A stretch of 64,000 nucleotides of DNA, taken from Cristatella mucedo (lineage: Eukaryota; Bryozoa; Phylactolaemata; Cristatellidae). A program made the translations under genes and the position numbers. A model generated the notes under the pieces. The model did no database searches. It worked only from the letters and a program-made list of their open reading frames with translations, and had not been told where the DNA came from. Position 1 is the stretch's first letter; every line of letters starts with the position of its first letter. Below, piece after piece: positions 53,651-64,000 of the stretch. The stretch covers positions 281,501 to 345,500 of the forward strand of contig WPIO01000029.1 in NCBI GenBank assembly GCA_009760855.2, read 5' to 3'.

Positions 53651-54363
53651 AGATACCGAAAGCGATTCTACAGGCTGTCAGGCACAAAGGAAACTTATAT
53701 CGCTGCTGTGTATGCAGATGCCGTCACGATTTGATCGCACGGCTTCACCTTCAATTTAGGGATTTAAATTCGAGATAGCTTTAAGCGTTCTTCGGAAACG
53801 CTCAGGCACAAGGTAGAAGATCCCAGTTTGGCACTTCAATGTTGTGTTGTCCCCTAATACGATGGTCAGAGGCTAATATTTCCACAAAAAAGCACGCTGT
53901 TCCCTCCCAAAGTCAGAACAGGATGCAATAGTGGATGTTAGACTCACAGAACATCTCAGCCGACAAGCACGGACTTCTAATGAAACGTAGTGCATTACTT
54001 GCTTCTCGCAAGGTTTATCGATTATGGACGCAAAGTCTTAGATGAAGCGGGCATTCTCGCGGTTACCGTTTGATTGCACTTTCTCAAGACGTCTGCAAGT
54101 GGATCACCGGGCTGATCTGTTGGGCTGGGATATTTATACCTATATGCACCTCGTTGATAAAACGTGTTATAGCGTCATGCGATGGTGCTATCCCAGTTTA
54201 AGTGGATTCTCCACATTTTCTTGATATTGGGGGTTAGGGAAGTCATTTTAATGTGCGAATAATAAAAAAAACCTGATTACTCAAGCTCAAAAGAAAATAA
54301 ACGGGCCACTCGAGGGGTTCTCAACAAGTGCAACGGATTATTTATCTACGAGGATTATAAATT
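53651..54363. other. no recognised feature
   Basis: Nothing identified. Confidence 0.4.
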
Positions 54364-54559
54364 TGCAACGGAGCAGCTCTCAGGCTAGCCGCGATATTAG
54401 CCCTTTCCTTAGTGAGTCTGACTAGGGCACCTAGAGCAACCGTAGCGGGCGGACAAGCCAAGGGCTGTCCAAGGACTAGCCAAGAAATAGGCCGAGGATG
54501 GACACCGAGAGCTAGGGTCCGACCAAAACATTAACAGCTACGCCCGAGGTCAAGAGGGC

Positions 54560-55082
<523 letters not shown>

Positions 55083-55085
55083 GAG

Positions 55086-55092
55086 TATAAAA
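55086..55092 (+). promoter_or_regulatory. TATA box of solo LTR
   Basis: TATAAAA within GAGTATAAAAGGAC, about 330 bp upstream of the LTR's AATAAA. A plausible pol II core promoter of the retroelement. Confidence 0.7.
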
Positions 55093-55418
55093 GGACAGGA
55101 CTGACAGAGCTCAGGGCTGCAGCTTCGGTAGTCGATGCGAGACTATGCTTCGAGAGCACGAGAGACGAACCTACGGCGACGGACAACTAAGTGCAACTTT
55201 GACTTCGTCGTTGTGTTCTGCCGGCTACTCAGTTAGCTGCTCGTATCTTGGGGTGCTGTAGCGGCCCGCCTTCGGGGTTGGGACAATCGCTAGCGACGGG
55301 CATAGGGTAGTTACTTATACTCGGGCTTCGGGAGTTCGCACAGTTAGCTCCGTCGGTCCGGTTCGCGCCGCCACATAAAGCGCTTTGGCCGTCGCGTAAC
55401 CGCAACTAACAAGCCCAC

Positions 55419-55424
55419 AATAAA
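55419..55424 (+). promoter_or_regulatory. polyadenylation signal of solo LTR
   Basis: AATAAA, followed by a T/G-rich stretch (CTGTTGCTTTCGGC...GTTGTGG). Confidence 0.65.
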
Positions 55425-55526
55425 CTGTTGCTTTCGGCACCCAGTTGTGGCCGCCTGTGTTTTAACAGCACTGCATCACACAGTTCACCGGTAGAGAGCC
55501 GGGGGACGAGCTTCTGCGCGGTTACA

Positions 55527-56589
55527 AATTCAAACGCCCTCGAAAACATGATAATCATTTCAGAAGATTGTAGGGTCTGCAGTCACTACTATGCGTGCAG
55601 CAGTTAACACCGTTCGTGCCGACCGGGTGCTAGCGATGTACTTTAGGTGAGTATGCCATATTGCGGACGCAGTGCTGGGTCGCTTAGCGTCGCTTAGCTT
55701 TCCCACTTCCTAATTCAGCAGCGAACAAATCGAACGACGGCGATTGCTTCGTATTTAAGTTGCACTTCGTATCGGCAGTACGCACGAAGGGTCATAAAAG
55801 CTAAAATAGTAAATGAGGTGAAGCACTGACGAATGACCAACAGGAGATAAAGATCGCTAACATAGAAACAAAACGAAAAGTATTCAAATCTAAGCACAAA
55901 GCAGCTAATACACTGTTGGAAGCTTGAACGATAGCGGGCCAATCCTGCCTTTTCAATATGACCGTTTCTGAACACGTAGAAGCCCTAGGCCTGTGCACTA
56001 CACGATTTTGTAGTTACATGTCCTTAACAGATTGATTTCGATCTTATGAACCCATTATATTTAGACGCTTGACTTTTTGGCACCACGGGTCATCTGCTAC
56101 AGCAACTCCAGGCCTAGTCGATGGCTTTGTAAATGCAGATTGGGCTTCTCAGAAGAAACCGTGCATGCCTACCCTAGCCATATGATGGATTTCCGGAATG
56201 TGATTGCTAGTGCATCTGCCTTTAAAACAGTCTCGGTAAGCTGGATATTACGGCTCGTGCACGAAACGGCCAATTTAGGAGGTAACCGAGGTGGTGTGCG
56301 GGCTTCCATAGCACAGATTGCCAAAGCTAGGCACGCACGAGCTTCACGCGGAAAAGAACGAGCATTGCCTGAGCCGCACAGTTTAGTTCGTGCTCAGCTG
56401 CATTGCTGTCCTCAAAAGCGTTGATCTTTGTAGTGCCTTTGCAGTCCAATAATCTGAAAATGTTTTCGAGTCCTTCGATGGTTTCCTTTCGACATATCAA
56501 TTACCAAAATTTCCGATTGCAAAACTAGCAAGTTTCTCATTCGGAAGGCACAACAAAGAGAAGTTGCATTTCTTTGAGTGACCTTCAAA
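55527..56589. other. no recognised feature
   Basis: Nothing identified. Confidence 0.4.
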
Positions 56590-56720
56590 TGATGTAAAAC
56601 TCAGCAGCTCGTCTGGTCTGTCGCGAGGGTACAACTATCGCACCGCACTACTTTTGTCCCGAGCTTCACTGGCTCCCGATCAAGCATTAATTCGGCTTTA
56701 GATCCTCTCGCTGGTCAGCC
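56590..56720 (+). mobile_element. LINE-A C-terminal fragment
   Basis: The + strand encodes [19 protein letters not shown] and LHWLPIKH, matching the [16 protein letters not shown] and LHWLPVKQ region. No tail. Confidence 0.6.
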
Positions 56721-57245
56721 GATGGCTACACATGCTCGCACAGGCTATTTATACCTATTCTGCCCTATGCTCCTCCACTACGATCTGCAACCGCTGCTCC
56801 TCGGCTGGCAGTCTTCTCTAAATTGCAATCATTTTGGTGATCAGGCTTCACCTCGTATATACCGAGTCTGTAACTTGCTTCCCCTTTTGTCATCCTTTGA
56901 ATTGACTGACTTTGGTTAAGTCTCAGCAAGAGACAGCTTGTTCCCATCGCCCCAGTGAACTTGTCACTATTGTTTCAGTGTGCCTTGCATACATATGTGC
57001 AAGGTTCAGTGGCCATTACTAACAAGGGTTACCGGGGTGTCCCTTGTGTGCTTTTGCAAGCTGGTCGAAGCATGATACATGAGGGGTAGTTTTTGCTTTA
57101 TATTCTAAGCATGATATCATCCATGCCATTAACCCTCGGTCATCGCTTGTCTTGCAGCGAGTTATAAAAGGACTTATCACAATTGTTACCATAAATGGGC
57201 ACCTTGACACGGACGTGTGTATGTGTCAAGGGGGCGTGTGAGTGC

Positions 57246-57407
57246 AGCCCGTGATCGTTAGGACCGTAGATAGCCCAGGAATAAGGTGCTCGCCCAACAC
57301 GACCTAGGTCGTGGGTTCGAATCCTGCAGTGGGCGATACTTTATTGCCAACTGATAGCTGCTAAGCCTCTTCTGAAGCTATACAAATGAGGCTGTCAAAT
57401 CATCTAA
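57246..57407 (+). mobile_element. tRNA-derived SINE (family 1), diverged
   Basis: Starts GCCCGTGATCG. The A box region has small changes. The B box GGTTCGAATCC is intact at about 57316-57326, and the body is shortened. Ends GGCTGTCAAATCATCTAAT. Confidence 0.8.
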
Positions 57408-57574
57408 TACATTCATTCATCGTTGATAAGTTGCAGTGTATTAACAATGGGCACTTCTCCAAAACAAATCAGCATTCTCCTATCGCCATGGAACGCCGAC
57501 AATGCATCGCTATTCATGCATTTTTTGACCAGCTGATACAGCGCGAACGAAAACGATTTACCGGCAGAAGCACA

Positions 57575-57662
57575 GCAGTGCAGTGCAGTGCTGTGCATCT
57601 TGCAGTGCAGTGCAGTGCAGTGCAGGCATCTTGTGCAGTGCAGTGCAGTGCAGTGCACTGTG
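57575..57662. repeat. (TGCAG)n pentamer repeat in three blocks
   Basis: Blocks of GCAGT/TGCAG pentamers at about 57577-57592, 57602-57626 and 57634-57656, separated by two related spacers containing GCATCTTG. The alternating spacer gives a higher-order duplication. Confidence 0.88.
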
Positions 57663-58610
57663 ACCAACAGGACAGTGCATTGGCAAGGCACATCCATTGA
57701 CGGACGTTCTCGGTCTTTTGCTAGGAACTTATGCGCTCAAGTTTAAGCCACTATTGCAACATTTAAACTTTTTAAAAACATGGTCGAAACACATCGGGTG
57801 GCTGCACATGAGAACAACTGTCGCAGTGCTATAGGAGTGGCCTGCCTGCTTTACAACATTGTCTGAACAGCTTAACAGAGTCCGATCTTCCTACGGCTGT
57901 CTCGTTAAGATAGCTGCATACATGAGATGCACCAAGCGCTCCTTAAGTTAAAATGTAGCAGCAGTGATCCATAAGTTATGAACTCCGAAAGTCAAAGGCA
58001 TGCAGAATCTAATAATATTCAATTACCAGTTACATGACCCATATTATTTCTAATACAAAAAGGCATAAACTGTCAGAGCACTCATCCGTGCTTCGACTGA
58101 GTAAAAAAGACCAGTTACATTCTCTGGAATTATATACAAAGTTAATCGTTGCCAATGTGGCAGACTTACTACCAGTTCAGCAGCTATCCCTTCACCGCAA
58201 GTGCTTCCTGCAAGAGCACGTGATCGAATGGTGCCTGCACTATGGAGATCCAGAAAAAAAGAATACATTTTTTTCGGCAACTTGGGGACCCTATGTACAA
58301 ATGACGAACGCCAGAACTGGGGCTAGCCGCCGTAGGCATCGTAAAGAAGGAAGCAAGCGTCCAACGCTAGTTCGGCGATCGCTGTGGACAGATGCTTGCG
58401 GGGCACACGGCTGCTTTCCATCCCCCTACACACCAACACCTCTCGTTGGTCATAAAAGGGCCGGCGGCTGCAACAGGCGATGCTGCCTGCACTGCCGCAA
58501 ACTGCTTCGTCCGAACAACTGTCTTATGGCCGAGCTGAAACGCAGGGCCTTGACAGCTGGACACCACCCGTGACGACACCTCCGTCGTTCATGCCACCCT
58601 CCACTCGCGG
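57663..58610. other. TFCP2 3' flank / intergenic
   Basis: Contains the presumed 3' UTR of the minus-strand TFCP2 homologue at its right end. The long + strand frame at 58034-58573 has no family signature and I do not call it. Confidence 0.4.
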
Positions 58611-58678
58611 TCACACGGGCGGCGGTGGCGGCACGTTCAAGGGCCGAAGCAGAATGCGGTACTGCTCCGAGCTCTCGC
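58611..58678 (-). CDS. TFCP2: TFCP2 terminal exon
   Basis: Acceptor CGCGTTTTAG. Encodes ESSEQYRILLRPLNVPPPPP V and TGA at 58613-58611. It joins the previous exon as KSESSEQYRILL, matching vertebrate KAETNDSYHIILK. The Pro-rich extension after the usual end is extra. Confidence 0.9.
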
Positions 58679-61600
58679 CTAAAACGCGTCGTTCAATGGC
58701 AAAGCTGAGGAACGGGACACGCAACGACAAGAACCCGAGCCGGCCGCGAGAGATGGGAGCGGAGTGCACAAGCAGACGCCGAGCCGAAGCTGGGCAGAGA
58801 AGGACTAACGCGACCGACTGCAGACACTCACTTTTCAGCACCTCTACGGCATACTGCGTGCCCTCCGCCATGTTCTCCACGACCTCGTCGGTGACGAGAA
58901 TGTGAATGTTGTTCGAACCCTGCACATACACGTCGACAATGAGTGTCGGCGACGCGTTGAACAGGCGAGCTAGCTTCTCGATGAGCTCTATGCACGATGC
59001 CTTCGACAGATAGAGGGCGTGGAAAACTGCAAACGCAAAACGACGATCAATTGCACCGGAAGAAGAAACAGATGGCGGCTCCACTGCCGCCCCAGCAGTC
59101 TGGAGGAACCTGCCCCCCTCCCGACGGTCTAACGTTCGATCGGCGCAGTGCGCTTAGCGAGAGCAGCGTCGCCATCTTCCCGAGTCGCGCCCTGGCTCGG
59201 CGCGTGGCAAAGTCGACATGCAGCGGCTTTCCGGTGCAACGGTGTGTCAGGCCGAGTCACACTCAAGAGAGGACGACAGATTGACGCAAGAGAGGCCCGT
59301 CAGCGGCGCATCACCTTGCTCCGACTGTATGTTTATGTACAGAGTGAGCCTCGGTCGTGCCTGTCTGAGCTGCAGCGCATTGTTCAGCCGGATGCCGTCG
59401 GCGACGCCGCAAATCTGAATGAGCTCCTCGCGGCTGAGACACAACAAATCGGTACCTTCAAAAAGAGAACCGCCGTGGCGCTAGATATGCGGCGCTCTCT
59501 TCAACTGGATGGCGGCGCCGAGTGCGCACGGATGCGGGCTTGCGAGAATCACGCGTCAGAGGGAGCAACAGGGACTGAGGCGCCAACAACGGCAGCAGTG
59601 GAGACTTGCGACAACGGTGGCGTACACATGCTCACCGGTGAAGTTCTGGAAGACCTTGCTATAGTGAGCAAAACGATTAGCCTGCAGCCACATGCTCACT
59701 TCTGCGGCTGACGATTCACCCGACAGGGTCTGAAAGACGAGCAGCAGTCTGTTGAGTTCGTGGCCCGGTAGGTGTCGCCACCTCTGCCCTCCCCTGCACT
59801 GCAGGCGCAGGCGAGCAAGGCACGAGCGGCTGGCAGCGCAGGCGTTTGCGCACAAGTCCTAGCTTTAGCCTGTTGGTGGTTAACGAGCAGTTCAAGTAGA
59901 CGCGCAAATGAAAAGCAAACTCGAGAGACAGAGACACCGCCCTCCCTGCGCCCGATGGGAAGCCACGACGATTTGAGCAAGTCTAGCAAGTCAGGCTGGG
60001 ATTAGGATTACTACGGCGAAAGGAGAACTAGCAACCGGCTGGAGAAAAAACGGCAACTCGGCCAAGCAATTAAACGAGCAGATTCAGTGGTGGCACAGCC
60101 ACGTCTACGCCTGGCTCGACCGCCGAAGAGAGGTGCATATGCTAAGCCACGTGCTCGGACGCAGTTCGACAGCACTGTAACCGCCCTGCACTGCTACATA
60201 CTGCTGACACTTTGCACGTTGGCACAACACTACCCGGTGTTCACGCCACGTCACCTCGAATGGCCGTCATCTAAATGCCATGATTGCTGATGTGACCGTT
60301 CTGTTTTACGGAAGTCTAGAGGCTCTCGTGTTAAGTGACACTGAAGACGATGCACTCGGCATTACCCGCTATCTCCTGAACACCAGCTACAAGTCGTCCG
60401 TTTCGAGTCTGTTCGTCGCCGTGGGGAAGCCGGTTACCCGGCAACGAGGTCTACTCAGCCGGCCTCCACATCCTAAGGGCTCTGCCGACAAATCGATCGG
60501 GCACTGTGCGTTTCCGATGACATCATCAGGTCAGAAGCCACGGTGTCCTTCCTCATGCATCGAGAGTAGGGGGGCCGGTCCCTGCAGGTTCGGCCAGATA
60601 GAGATTCCTCCCTACATATGACAAATAATGTCTGGTAGGTAATTTATCTCCACAAATATCCCAACTCGAGCCCGTGACTGTGACTCTGGCTGGCCAAGGC
60701 CAGCTGATACAAGTATGCATATCAAGAACTGCTTTCGGGTTAAAACGTGTTCGATCCAGCATGGTGAAGAACCCTTTTCTAACAGAGGCTACCACAAAAG
60801 CCATTATGAAAGGCTGGCAGCTAATTGCCAATTTATACACGGCAAGCACAAGATAGATAGTGCTAAATGACCTGATACCGTTACCTCACAGCAACCGCAA
60901 CTAAAAAGTAAAGGTTTTGCACTGACGGTCGGGCTTGCCAGACAAGGACGCCAAGTACCAAGCCCGTGGCACGGCAATAGCGTGGCACGGCAATAGCAGC
61001 GTGCTGTGTCACTCCCTACGGGTTGCTGCCTCGTGTCTCAAGTACCGCAAAGGCATACCAAACCTCCCGGTTATGGCTGGTGGTTGTCCAAGTGGAGAGA
61101 AATCCTACCTAGCATCGGTAGGATTCGAACCTGGCGCGATTCCCGCTCCGTGACCGTGCGATACTAGCCACGCGCCCATCAGGACGGCACGAGAAGCAAA
61201 ACGATCGAAGCTGCCGACGCCGCGCGCTGGCTGGCTGGCTGGCTGCTCGGCCGGAACCCTGGGATGGAGCGATTGAATGGCAACAGCAGGATGAGCAGTG
61301 AGCAAACGGTGTCTTACTTCAGCAGTCATGCCTTTGCTGCTGGCGCTTGGCGGCAGGGATGCTGCAGCGGCGACCAGGGCTGCAGTCCCGGGTGTCGGAG
61401 TCGGTGGGACCGACGAGTTCAAGGTGGGCGAAGGAGGCTCCGTGTAGCCGTTTGTGGCAGGAGATCTAAAATGCAAAGCGAACGAAGTATTAGCCTACAA
61501 AAGTGAGTGCCACTAGCCTACGGAGCGGGTGACAATATCAAGCAACGCTGTAACGTCTGCCGGAACACAAGGCAAAAAGCTAAAACAACCAAACTCACTA

Positions 61601-63239
61601 GCCTTGAACACAGCAAGTGCAAGCATGCAATATGCCACGCAAAAGATTAGAATGGGTAGGAGGGCAGAAGGCTACATCGGTGGCATGACTCACGCACATG
61701 GATGCACAAGAATTCCTCATGGAAGTTCAAGGGTTCACGCTTGACAATGGCAAGTAAGCACGAAACTGGCACGGCAATTTGACAAAGCCAGCTCTCACTC
61801 CACAACGGCTATACAAGTTAGGCTCATTTAGAGAACGGCAGAACAGCCTTAGCGGCTATCACCCTGCTTACCGTGGGCAACAAAGGAGTGCCTGCAGCAG
61901 GACTTGCTCGGGTCGTGAACGGCAAGCACCTTACACACATGAGCACCCCACCCAGGCGGTACAATCCTCTCAACGGATCGAGAAGGTAAACGTGATTAGG
62001 CTTCTTAATGTAATGGATCTCCGTCTGTAACTCGGCAAAGCCATAAAGACTATGTGGGTGTTAACGCAGGAGAGTTTTGTATAGCCCACTCACAGCCTAA
62101 GCGACTTTCGGTAGCCAACATATTTCATCTCAAGCAACAAAGAGAAAGTGGGAGGCACAGCAGAGTCAGGTGGGCAGTCAAGGTAGTGAGTAGCATGGAG
62201 GTAGCAGCTCAGGACCGCTGAAAAGGATGAGCCATAGTCAGCAGCAGGACAGTAGTTGTCGTTGCGTAAGAATTGTGGAAGCGAGTTCCAGTCTTGTACC
62301 TGCAGAGCTAAAGCTAAATAGTTGCTGCCGGACCGCTGTCGTAATATACACGCACTATCTAAATAATATCTCTGCACTTTTGCTAGTTGGTTTTGCCGAT
62401 AGCACCACTTGGTAAATTGTGTGTGCTGCGTTGTTACCCTCCAGCACATAACAAGCGTCAGTTCTTTAAGCACTGCACCCGCTGGGGCGGCTACTTGCAC
62501 TAGTCAGTCGTATGCAGTCGTATGCAGACGTATCACTGGTCACTCCCAGGTTTTATTCCGTGGGTAAAATGCTTGAACTTCATGATCCAGGTCGTCGGTT
62601 CGAGTACCGTAGCAGGCGATCATCTATTGCCCACTGCAAACCGTTTTGATGCCCGCTAATGCTCTTTTTGCCAAAATTTAAACGAGTCTGCTGAATCTGC
62701 TTAACTTTACTGCCAGCAGATGAACTTTCCTGTATCCAGTGGCAACCACCGGAAGGCAGCTCAAACTGTTTCCCTTTCTCAAAGGGTGCATTCTCTGCCG
62801 GCACAGACTGACACGCAAGCACCCATCGTGCACCGTTAGCAGCCAATGCGTACCGAAAGCCGCTTAGGCTGTGAGTGCGCTATATAAAACTCTCCTGCGT
62901 AACACCCACATGTCTTTATGACTTTGTGGAGTTACTGACGGAGATACATTACATTACAAACGTGCACTGCAATGTCGACCTCATCACCGGCCGCAGGCAC
63001 CAGCAGCATCTTTGGCAGCGCGGCGGCCAGGTCAGCAGCAGCAGCGGCACTCGCGGCGGCGGCAGCAGCGGCGGCACTCGCGGCGGTGGCGGCAGCAGCT
63101 CTCACCTCGGCTCGGAGTAGAATGAAGCATTGGACATGTTGCCCTGCGCCTGCTCGCTCTTCTTCACCTGGTTGCAGATGGCCTGATCCAGCGGCAGCTC
63201 GGATAGCACGGTGCATTCGTAGGATGGCTGGTACTTCTC
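58611..63239 (-). CDS. TFCP2: TFCP2/UBP1 (LSF, CP2 family) transcription factor, 3' half
   Basis: A homologue of the CP2 branch of grainyhead-type transcription factors, nuclear DNA-binding proteins that act as oligomers. Exons in transcript order: 63239-63106, 61465-61318, 59729-59636, 59455-59315, 59026-58832, 58678-58611. All junctions are GT-AG in matching phase and the sum is 780 bp (259 residues plus stop). The first residues EKYQPSYECTVLSE match the end of the vertebrate CP2 DNA-binding region (EKYQPSYETTILTE). A SAM-like domain follows (VSMWLQANRFAHYSKVFQNF + LIQICGVADGIRLNNAL), then the C-terminal oligomerisation domain (FHALYLSKASCIELIEKLAR, GSNNIHILVTDEVVENM) ending YRILLRPL plus a Pro-rich tail. 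The DNA-binding domain must lie right of base 64000. TFCP2, UBP1 and TFCP2L1 cannot be told apart; a single pre-duplication CP2 gene is likely. Confidence 0.95.
58832..59026 (-). CDS. TFCP2: TFCP2 exon: C-terminal oligomerisation domain
   Basis: A 195-bp exon, acceptor GCGTTTGCAG, donor GAAAA|GTGAGT. Encodes FHALYLSKASCIELIEKLAR, LFNASPTLIVDVYVQGSNN and IHILVTDEVVENMAEGT. Collinear with the ubiquitin-like dimer domain of vertebrate CP2. Confidence 0.95.
59315..59455 (-). CDS. TFCP2: TFCP2 exon: SAM-like domain, second half
   Basis: A 141-bp exon, acceptor TCTTTTTGAAG, donor GCAAG|GTGATG. Encodes TDLLCLSREELIQICGVADG and IRLNNALQLRQARPRLTLYI. Confidence 0.94.
59636..59729 (-). CDS. TFCP2: TFCP2 exon: SAM-like domain, first half
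   Basis: A 94-bp exon, acceptor CTCGTCTTTCAG, donor CACCG|GTGAGC. Encodes TLSGESSAAEVSMWLQANRF and AHYSKVFQNFTG. Confidence 0.94.
59730..61317. other. TFCP2: TFCP2 intron
   Basis: A 1.59-kb intron. Contains a tRNA-like segment at 61105-61185 on the minus strand. Confidence 0.7.
61105..61185 (-). mobile_element. tRNA-like SINE head
   Basis: The minus strand reads CGTGGCTAGTATCGCACGG (A-box-like) and then GGTTCGAATCC (B box, 61125-61135). The ends do not form an acceptor stem, so this is a tRNA-derived repeat and not a tRNA gene. I see no second copy in the window. Confidence 0.5.
61318..61465 (-). CDS. TFCP2: TFCP2 exon: Pro/Ser/Ala-rich linker
   Basis: A 148-bp exon, acceptor TGCATTTTAG, donor CTGAA|GTAAGA. 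Encodes SPATNGYTEPPSPTLNSSVP, then an Ala-rich stretch and SASSKGMTAE. It corresponds to the variable linker between the DNA-binding region and the SAM-like domain. Confidence 0.88.
61466..62015. other. TFCP2: TFCP2 intron, part
   Basis: Intronic sequence without a recognised repeat. Confidence 0.5.
62016..62460 (-). mobile_element. LINE-B 3' fragment
   Basis: The minus strand carries the LINE-B 3' segment (GTAACTCCACAAAG-type junction, GGAGAGTTTTGTATAGC, CCTAAGCGACTTTCGG) and upstream reverse-transcriptase C-terminal remnants (LQVQDWNSLPQFLRNDN). It lies in the TFCP2 intron in the same orientation. Confidence 0.72.
62550..62700 (+). mobile_element. tRNA-derived SINE (family 1), highly diverged
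   Basis: Recognisable TTCATGATCCAGGTCGTCGG, B box variant GGTTCGAGTAC and TATTGCCCACTGCAA. The tail is poorly conserved. Confidence 0.55.
62845..62957 (+). mobile_element. LINE-B 3' terminus only
   Basis: About 113 bp of the LINE-B end (CGTACCGAAAGCCGCTTAGG...CTCTCCTGCGTAACACCC...GAGTTACTGACGGAG) with the ATTAC tail at 62945-62957. A severely 5'-truncated insertion. Confidence 0.82.
63106..63239 (-). CDS. TFCP2: TFCP2 exon: end of DNA-binding region
   Basis: A 134-bp exon, acceptor TTTTCATCTAG, donor CCGAG|GTGAGA. Encodes EKYQPSYECTVLSELPLDQA and ICNQVKKSEQAQGNMSNASF, then YSEP. Its 5' neighbour is outside the window. Confidence 0.92.
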
Positions 63240-64000
63240 CTAGATGAAAATCCACCAGCCATTTGCCGCGCTAAGGCCACACCTCCGGCGGCAAGTTTGA
63301 GACTGGCTAAGAAATGGCGCTCATCTGGTCTCAGTGTATCCACGCGAGCGTGCTACACGGTGCACCATGCTCGCGCTGGCCGGAGAGCGAGAGCCAGAGC
63401 ATGCACAAGAGAGCGGGCGAGAGCGATTTGCGAACAGGGCGGATTATGGACACGAATGCTTTACAAAAATGAGAGACCGCCATGCACGTCGCACGGGACA
63501 CTTGGTAACTAGTGAATAAGCCCAAGAGGTGCATTCGACTTTAGCAACACAGCAGCTTACTCGTTCACTAATGGAATCAATGAAGGGCAACCGCTCCAAA
63601 CACGATAACGGTAGTACAACATCCCCAACTGGCAATCAGCACCCGAACGCAAGCAACTGTGGGACCCTGGGAAGCGGCTTCCAGACTTCCAAAAACGGAT
63701 GGAGGGCAAGTGTGACAAAACATGCTAACAATAAATGCAAATGTGACCGAATCGGCAGTAGCTGTATTTTCAAACTATATAGTGGCATCCCAGTCTTGCG
63801 AGGAAAGCCCTTGCAAGACTGGGGAGAGAAGAAACGCAGCGGATGGCAGTCTCTGTAAGAATGTTTAGCCACGAGCAGGCAGCTTCCGAGCAGAAGCAGG
63901 CAGCTTCTATCAGCACAAACAGTACAGTCAAATTGGACAGCAAGTGCCAACCACGAAAGCATTCCAAAGTGGCATTTATGTCGTAGGGGGCACTAATGAA
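63240..64000. other. TFCP2: TFCP2 intron running off the window
   Basis: No further exon of the CP2 DNA-binding domain is recognisable here on the minus strand. The open frames at 63330-63960 have no signature. Confidence 0.5.

Noticed and set aside
58034-58573. 179-codon + strand frame
   Set aside because: No recognisable motif, changes character midway, and overlaps the presumed TFCP2 3' region. Not supported as a gene.
61105-61185. tRNA gene on the minus strand
   Set aside because: A and B box are present but the two ends do not pair into an acceptor stem.

Overview
The window is eukaryotic and most likely comes from an invertebrate metazoan. The genes are split by GT-AG introns, many only 150-250 bp long. 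They encode animal-type proteins: a TANC scaffold, WDSUB1 and a TFCP2/LSF factor. The space between them is filled with non-LTR retrotransposons, tRNA-derived SINEs, solo LTRs, DNA-transposon remnants and long dinucleotide repeats. I see no operons, bacterial genes, CRISPR array or rRNA. The species cannot be named from the sequence alone.

Three protein-coding genes can be modelled exon by exon, with phases that agree across junctions. (1) A TANC1/2 (fly rolling pebbles) homologue lies on the + strand. Its core runs from about 16.45 to 29.39 kb and has a P-loop NTPase module, ankyrin repeats and TPRs. Three further candidate N-terminal exons at 5.8, 9.0 and 14.3 kb share one splice phase. (2) A WDSUB1 homologue lies on the - strand at 37578-31974, with eight exons and a closed 426-residue reading frame. 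It has WD40 repeats and a U-box, but I find no SAM domain between them. (3) The 3' half of a TFCP2/UBP1 homologue lies on the - strand at 63239-58611. It has six exons carrying the end of the DNA-binding region, a SAM-like domain and the C-terminal oligomerisation domain; its 5' half lies beyond the right edge. TANC and WDSUB1 are convergent, about 2.6 kb apart.

Layout. 0-5.8 kb: microsatellites, one SINE, LINE fragments and a weak minus-strand terminal-exon candidate. 5.8-16.4 kb: candidate TANC 5' exons separated by LINE copies and a decayed transposon-encoded gene at 12.2-13.8 kb. 16.4-29.4 kb: TANC core; its introns hold SINEs, LINE ends, a (GA)n tract and a 498-bp MITE. 29.4-32 kb: intergenic. 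32-37.6 kb: WDSUB1. 37.6-58.6 kb: a repeat-dominated block with a pogo/Tigger remnant, four solo LTRs (three nested inside older elements), the most complete LINE copy (47.8-50.9 kb) and a 0.5-kb GA tract inside an LTR. 58.6-63.2 kb: TFCP2 homologue.

The three genes show no evident shared pathway. By family knowledge, TANC is a cortical/synaptic scaffold, WDSUB1 a putative U-box ubiquitin ligase and TFCP2 a transcription factor. I found no convincing undescribed gene system. The most useful observations are the domain losses in WDSUB1 and TANC, the 44-bp WDSUB1 exon, and the nested transposon record, including a 35-bp retrotransposed LINE tail and a SINE carrying a LINE-like 3' end.
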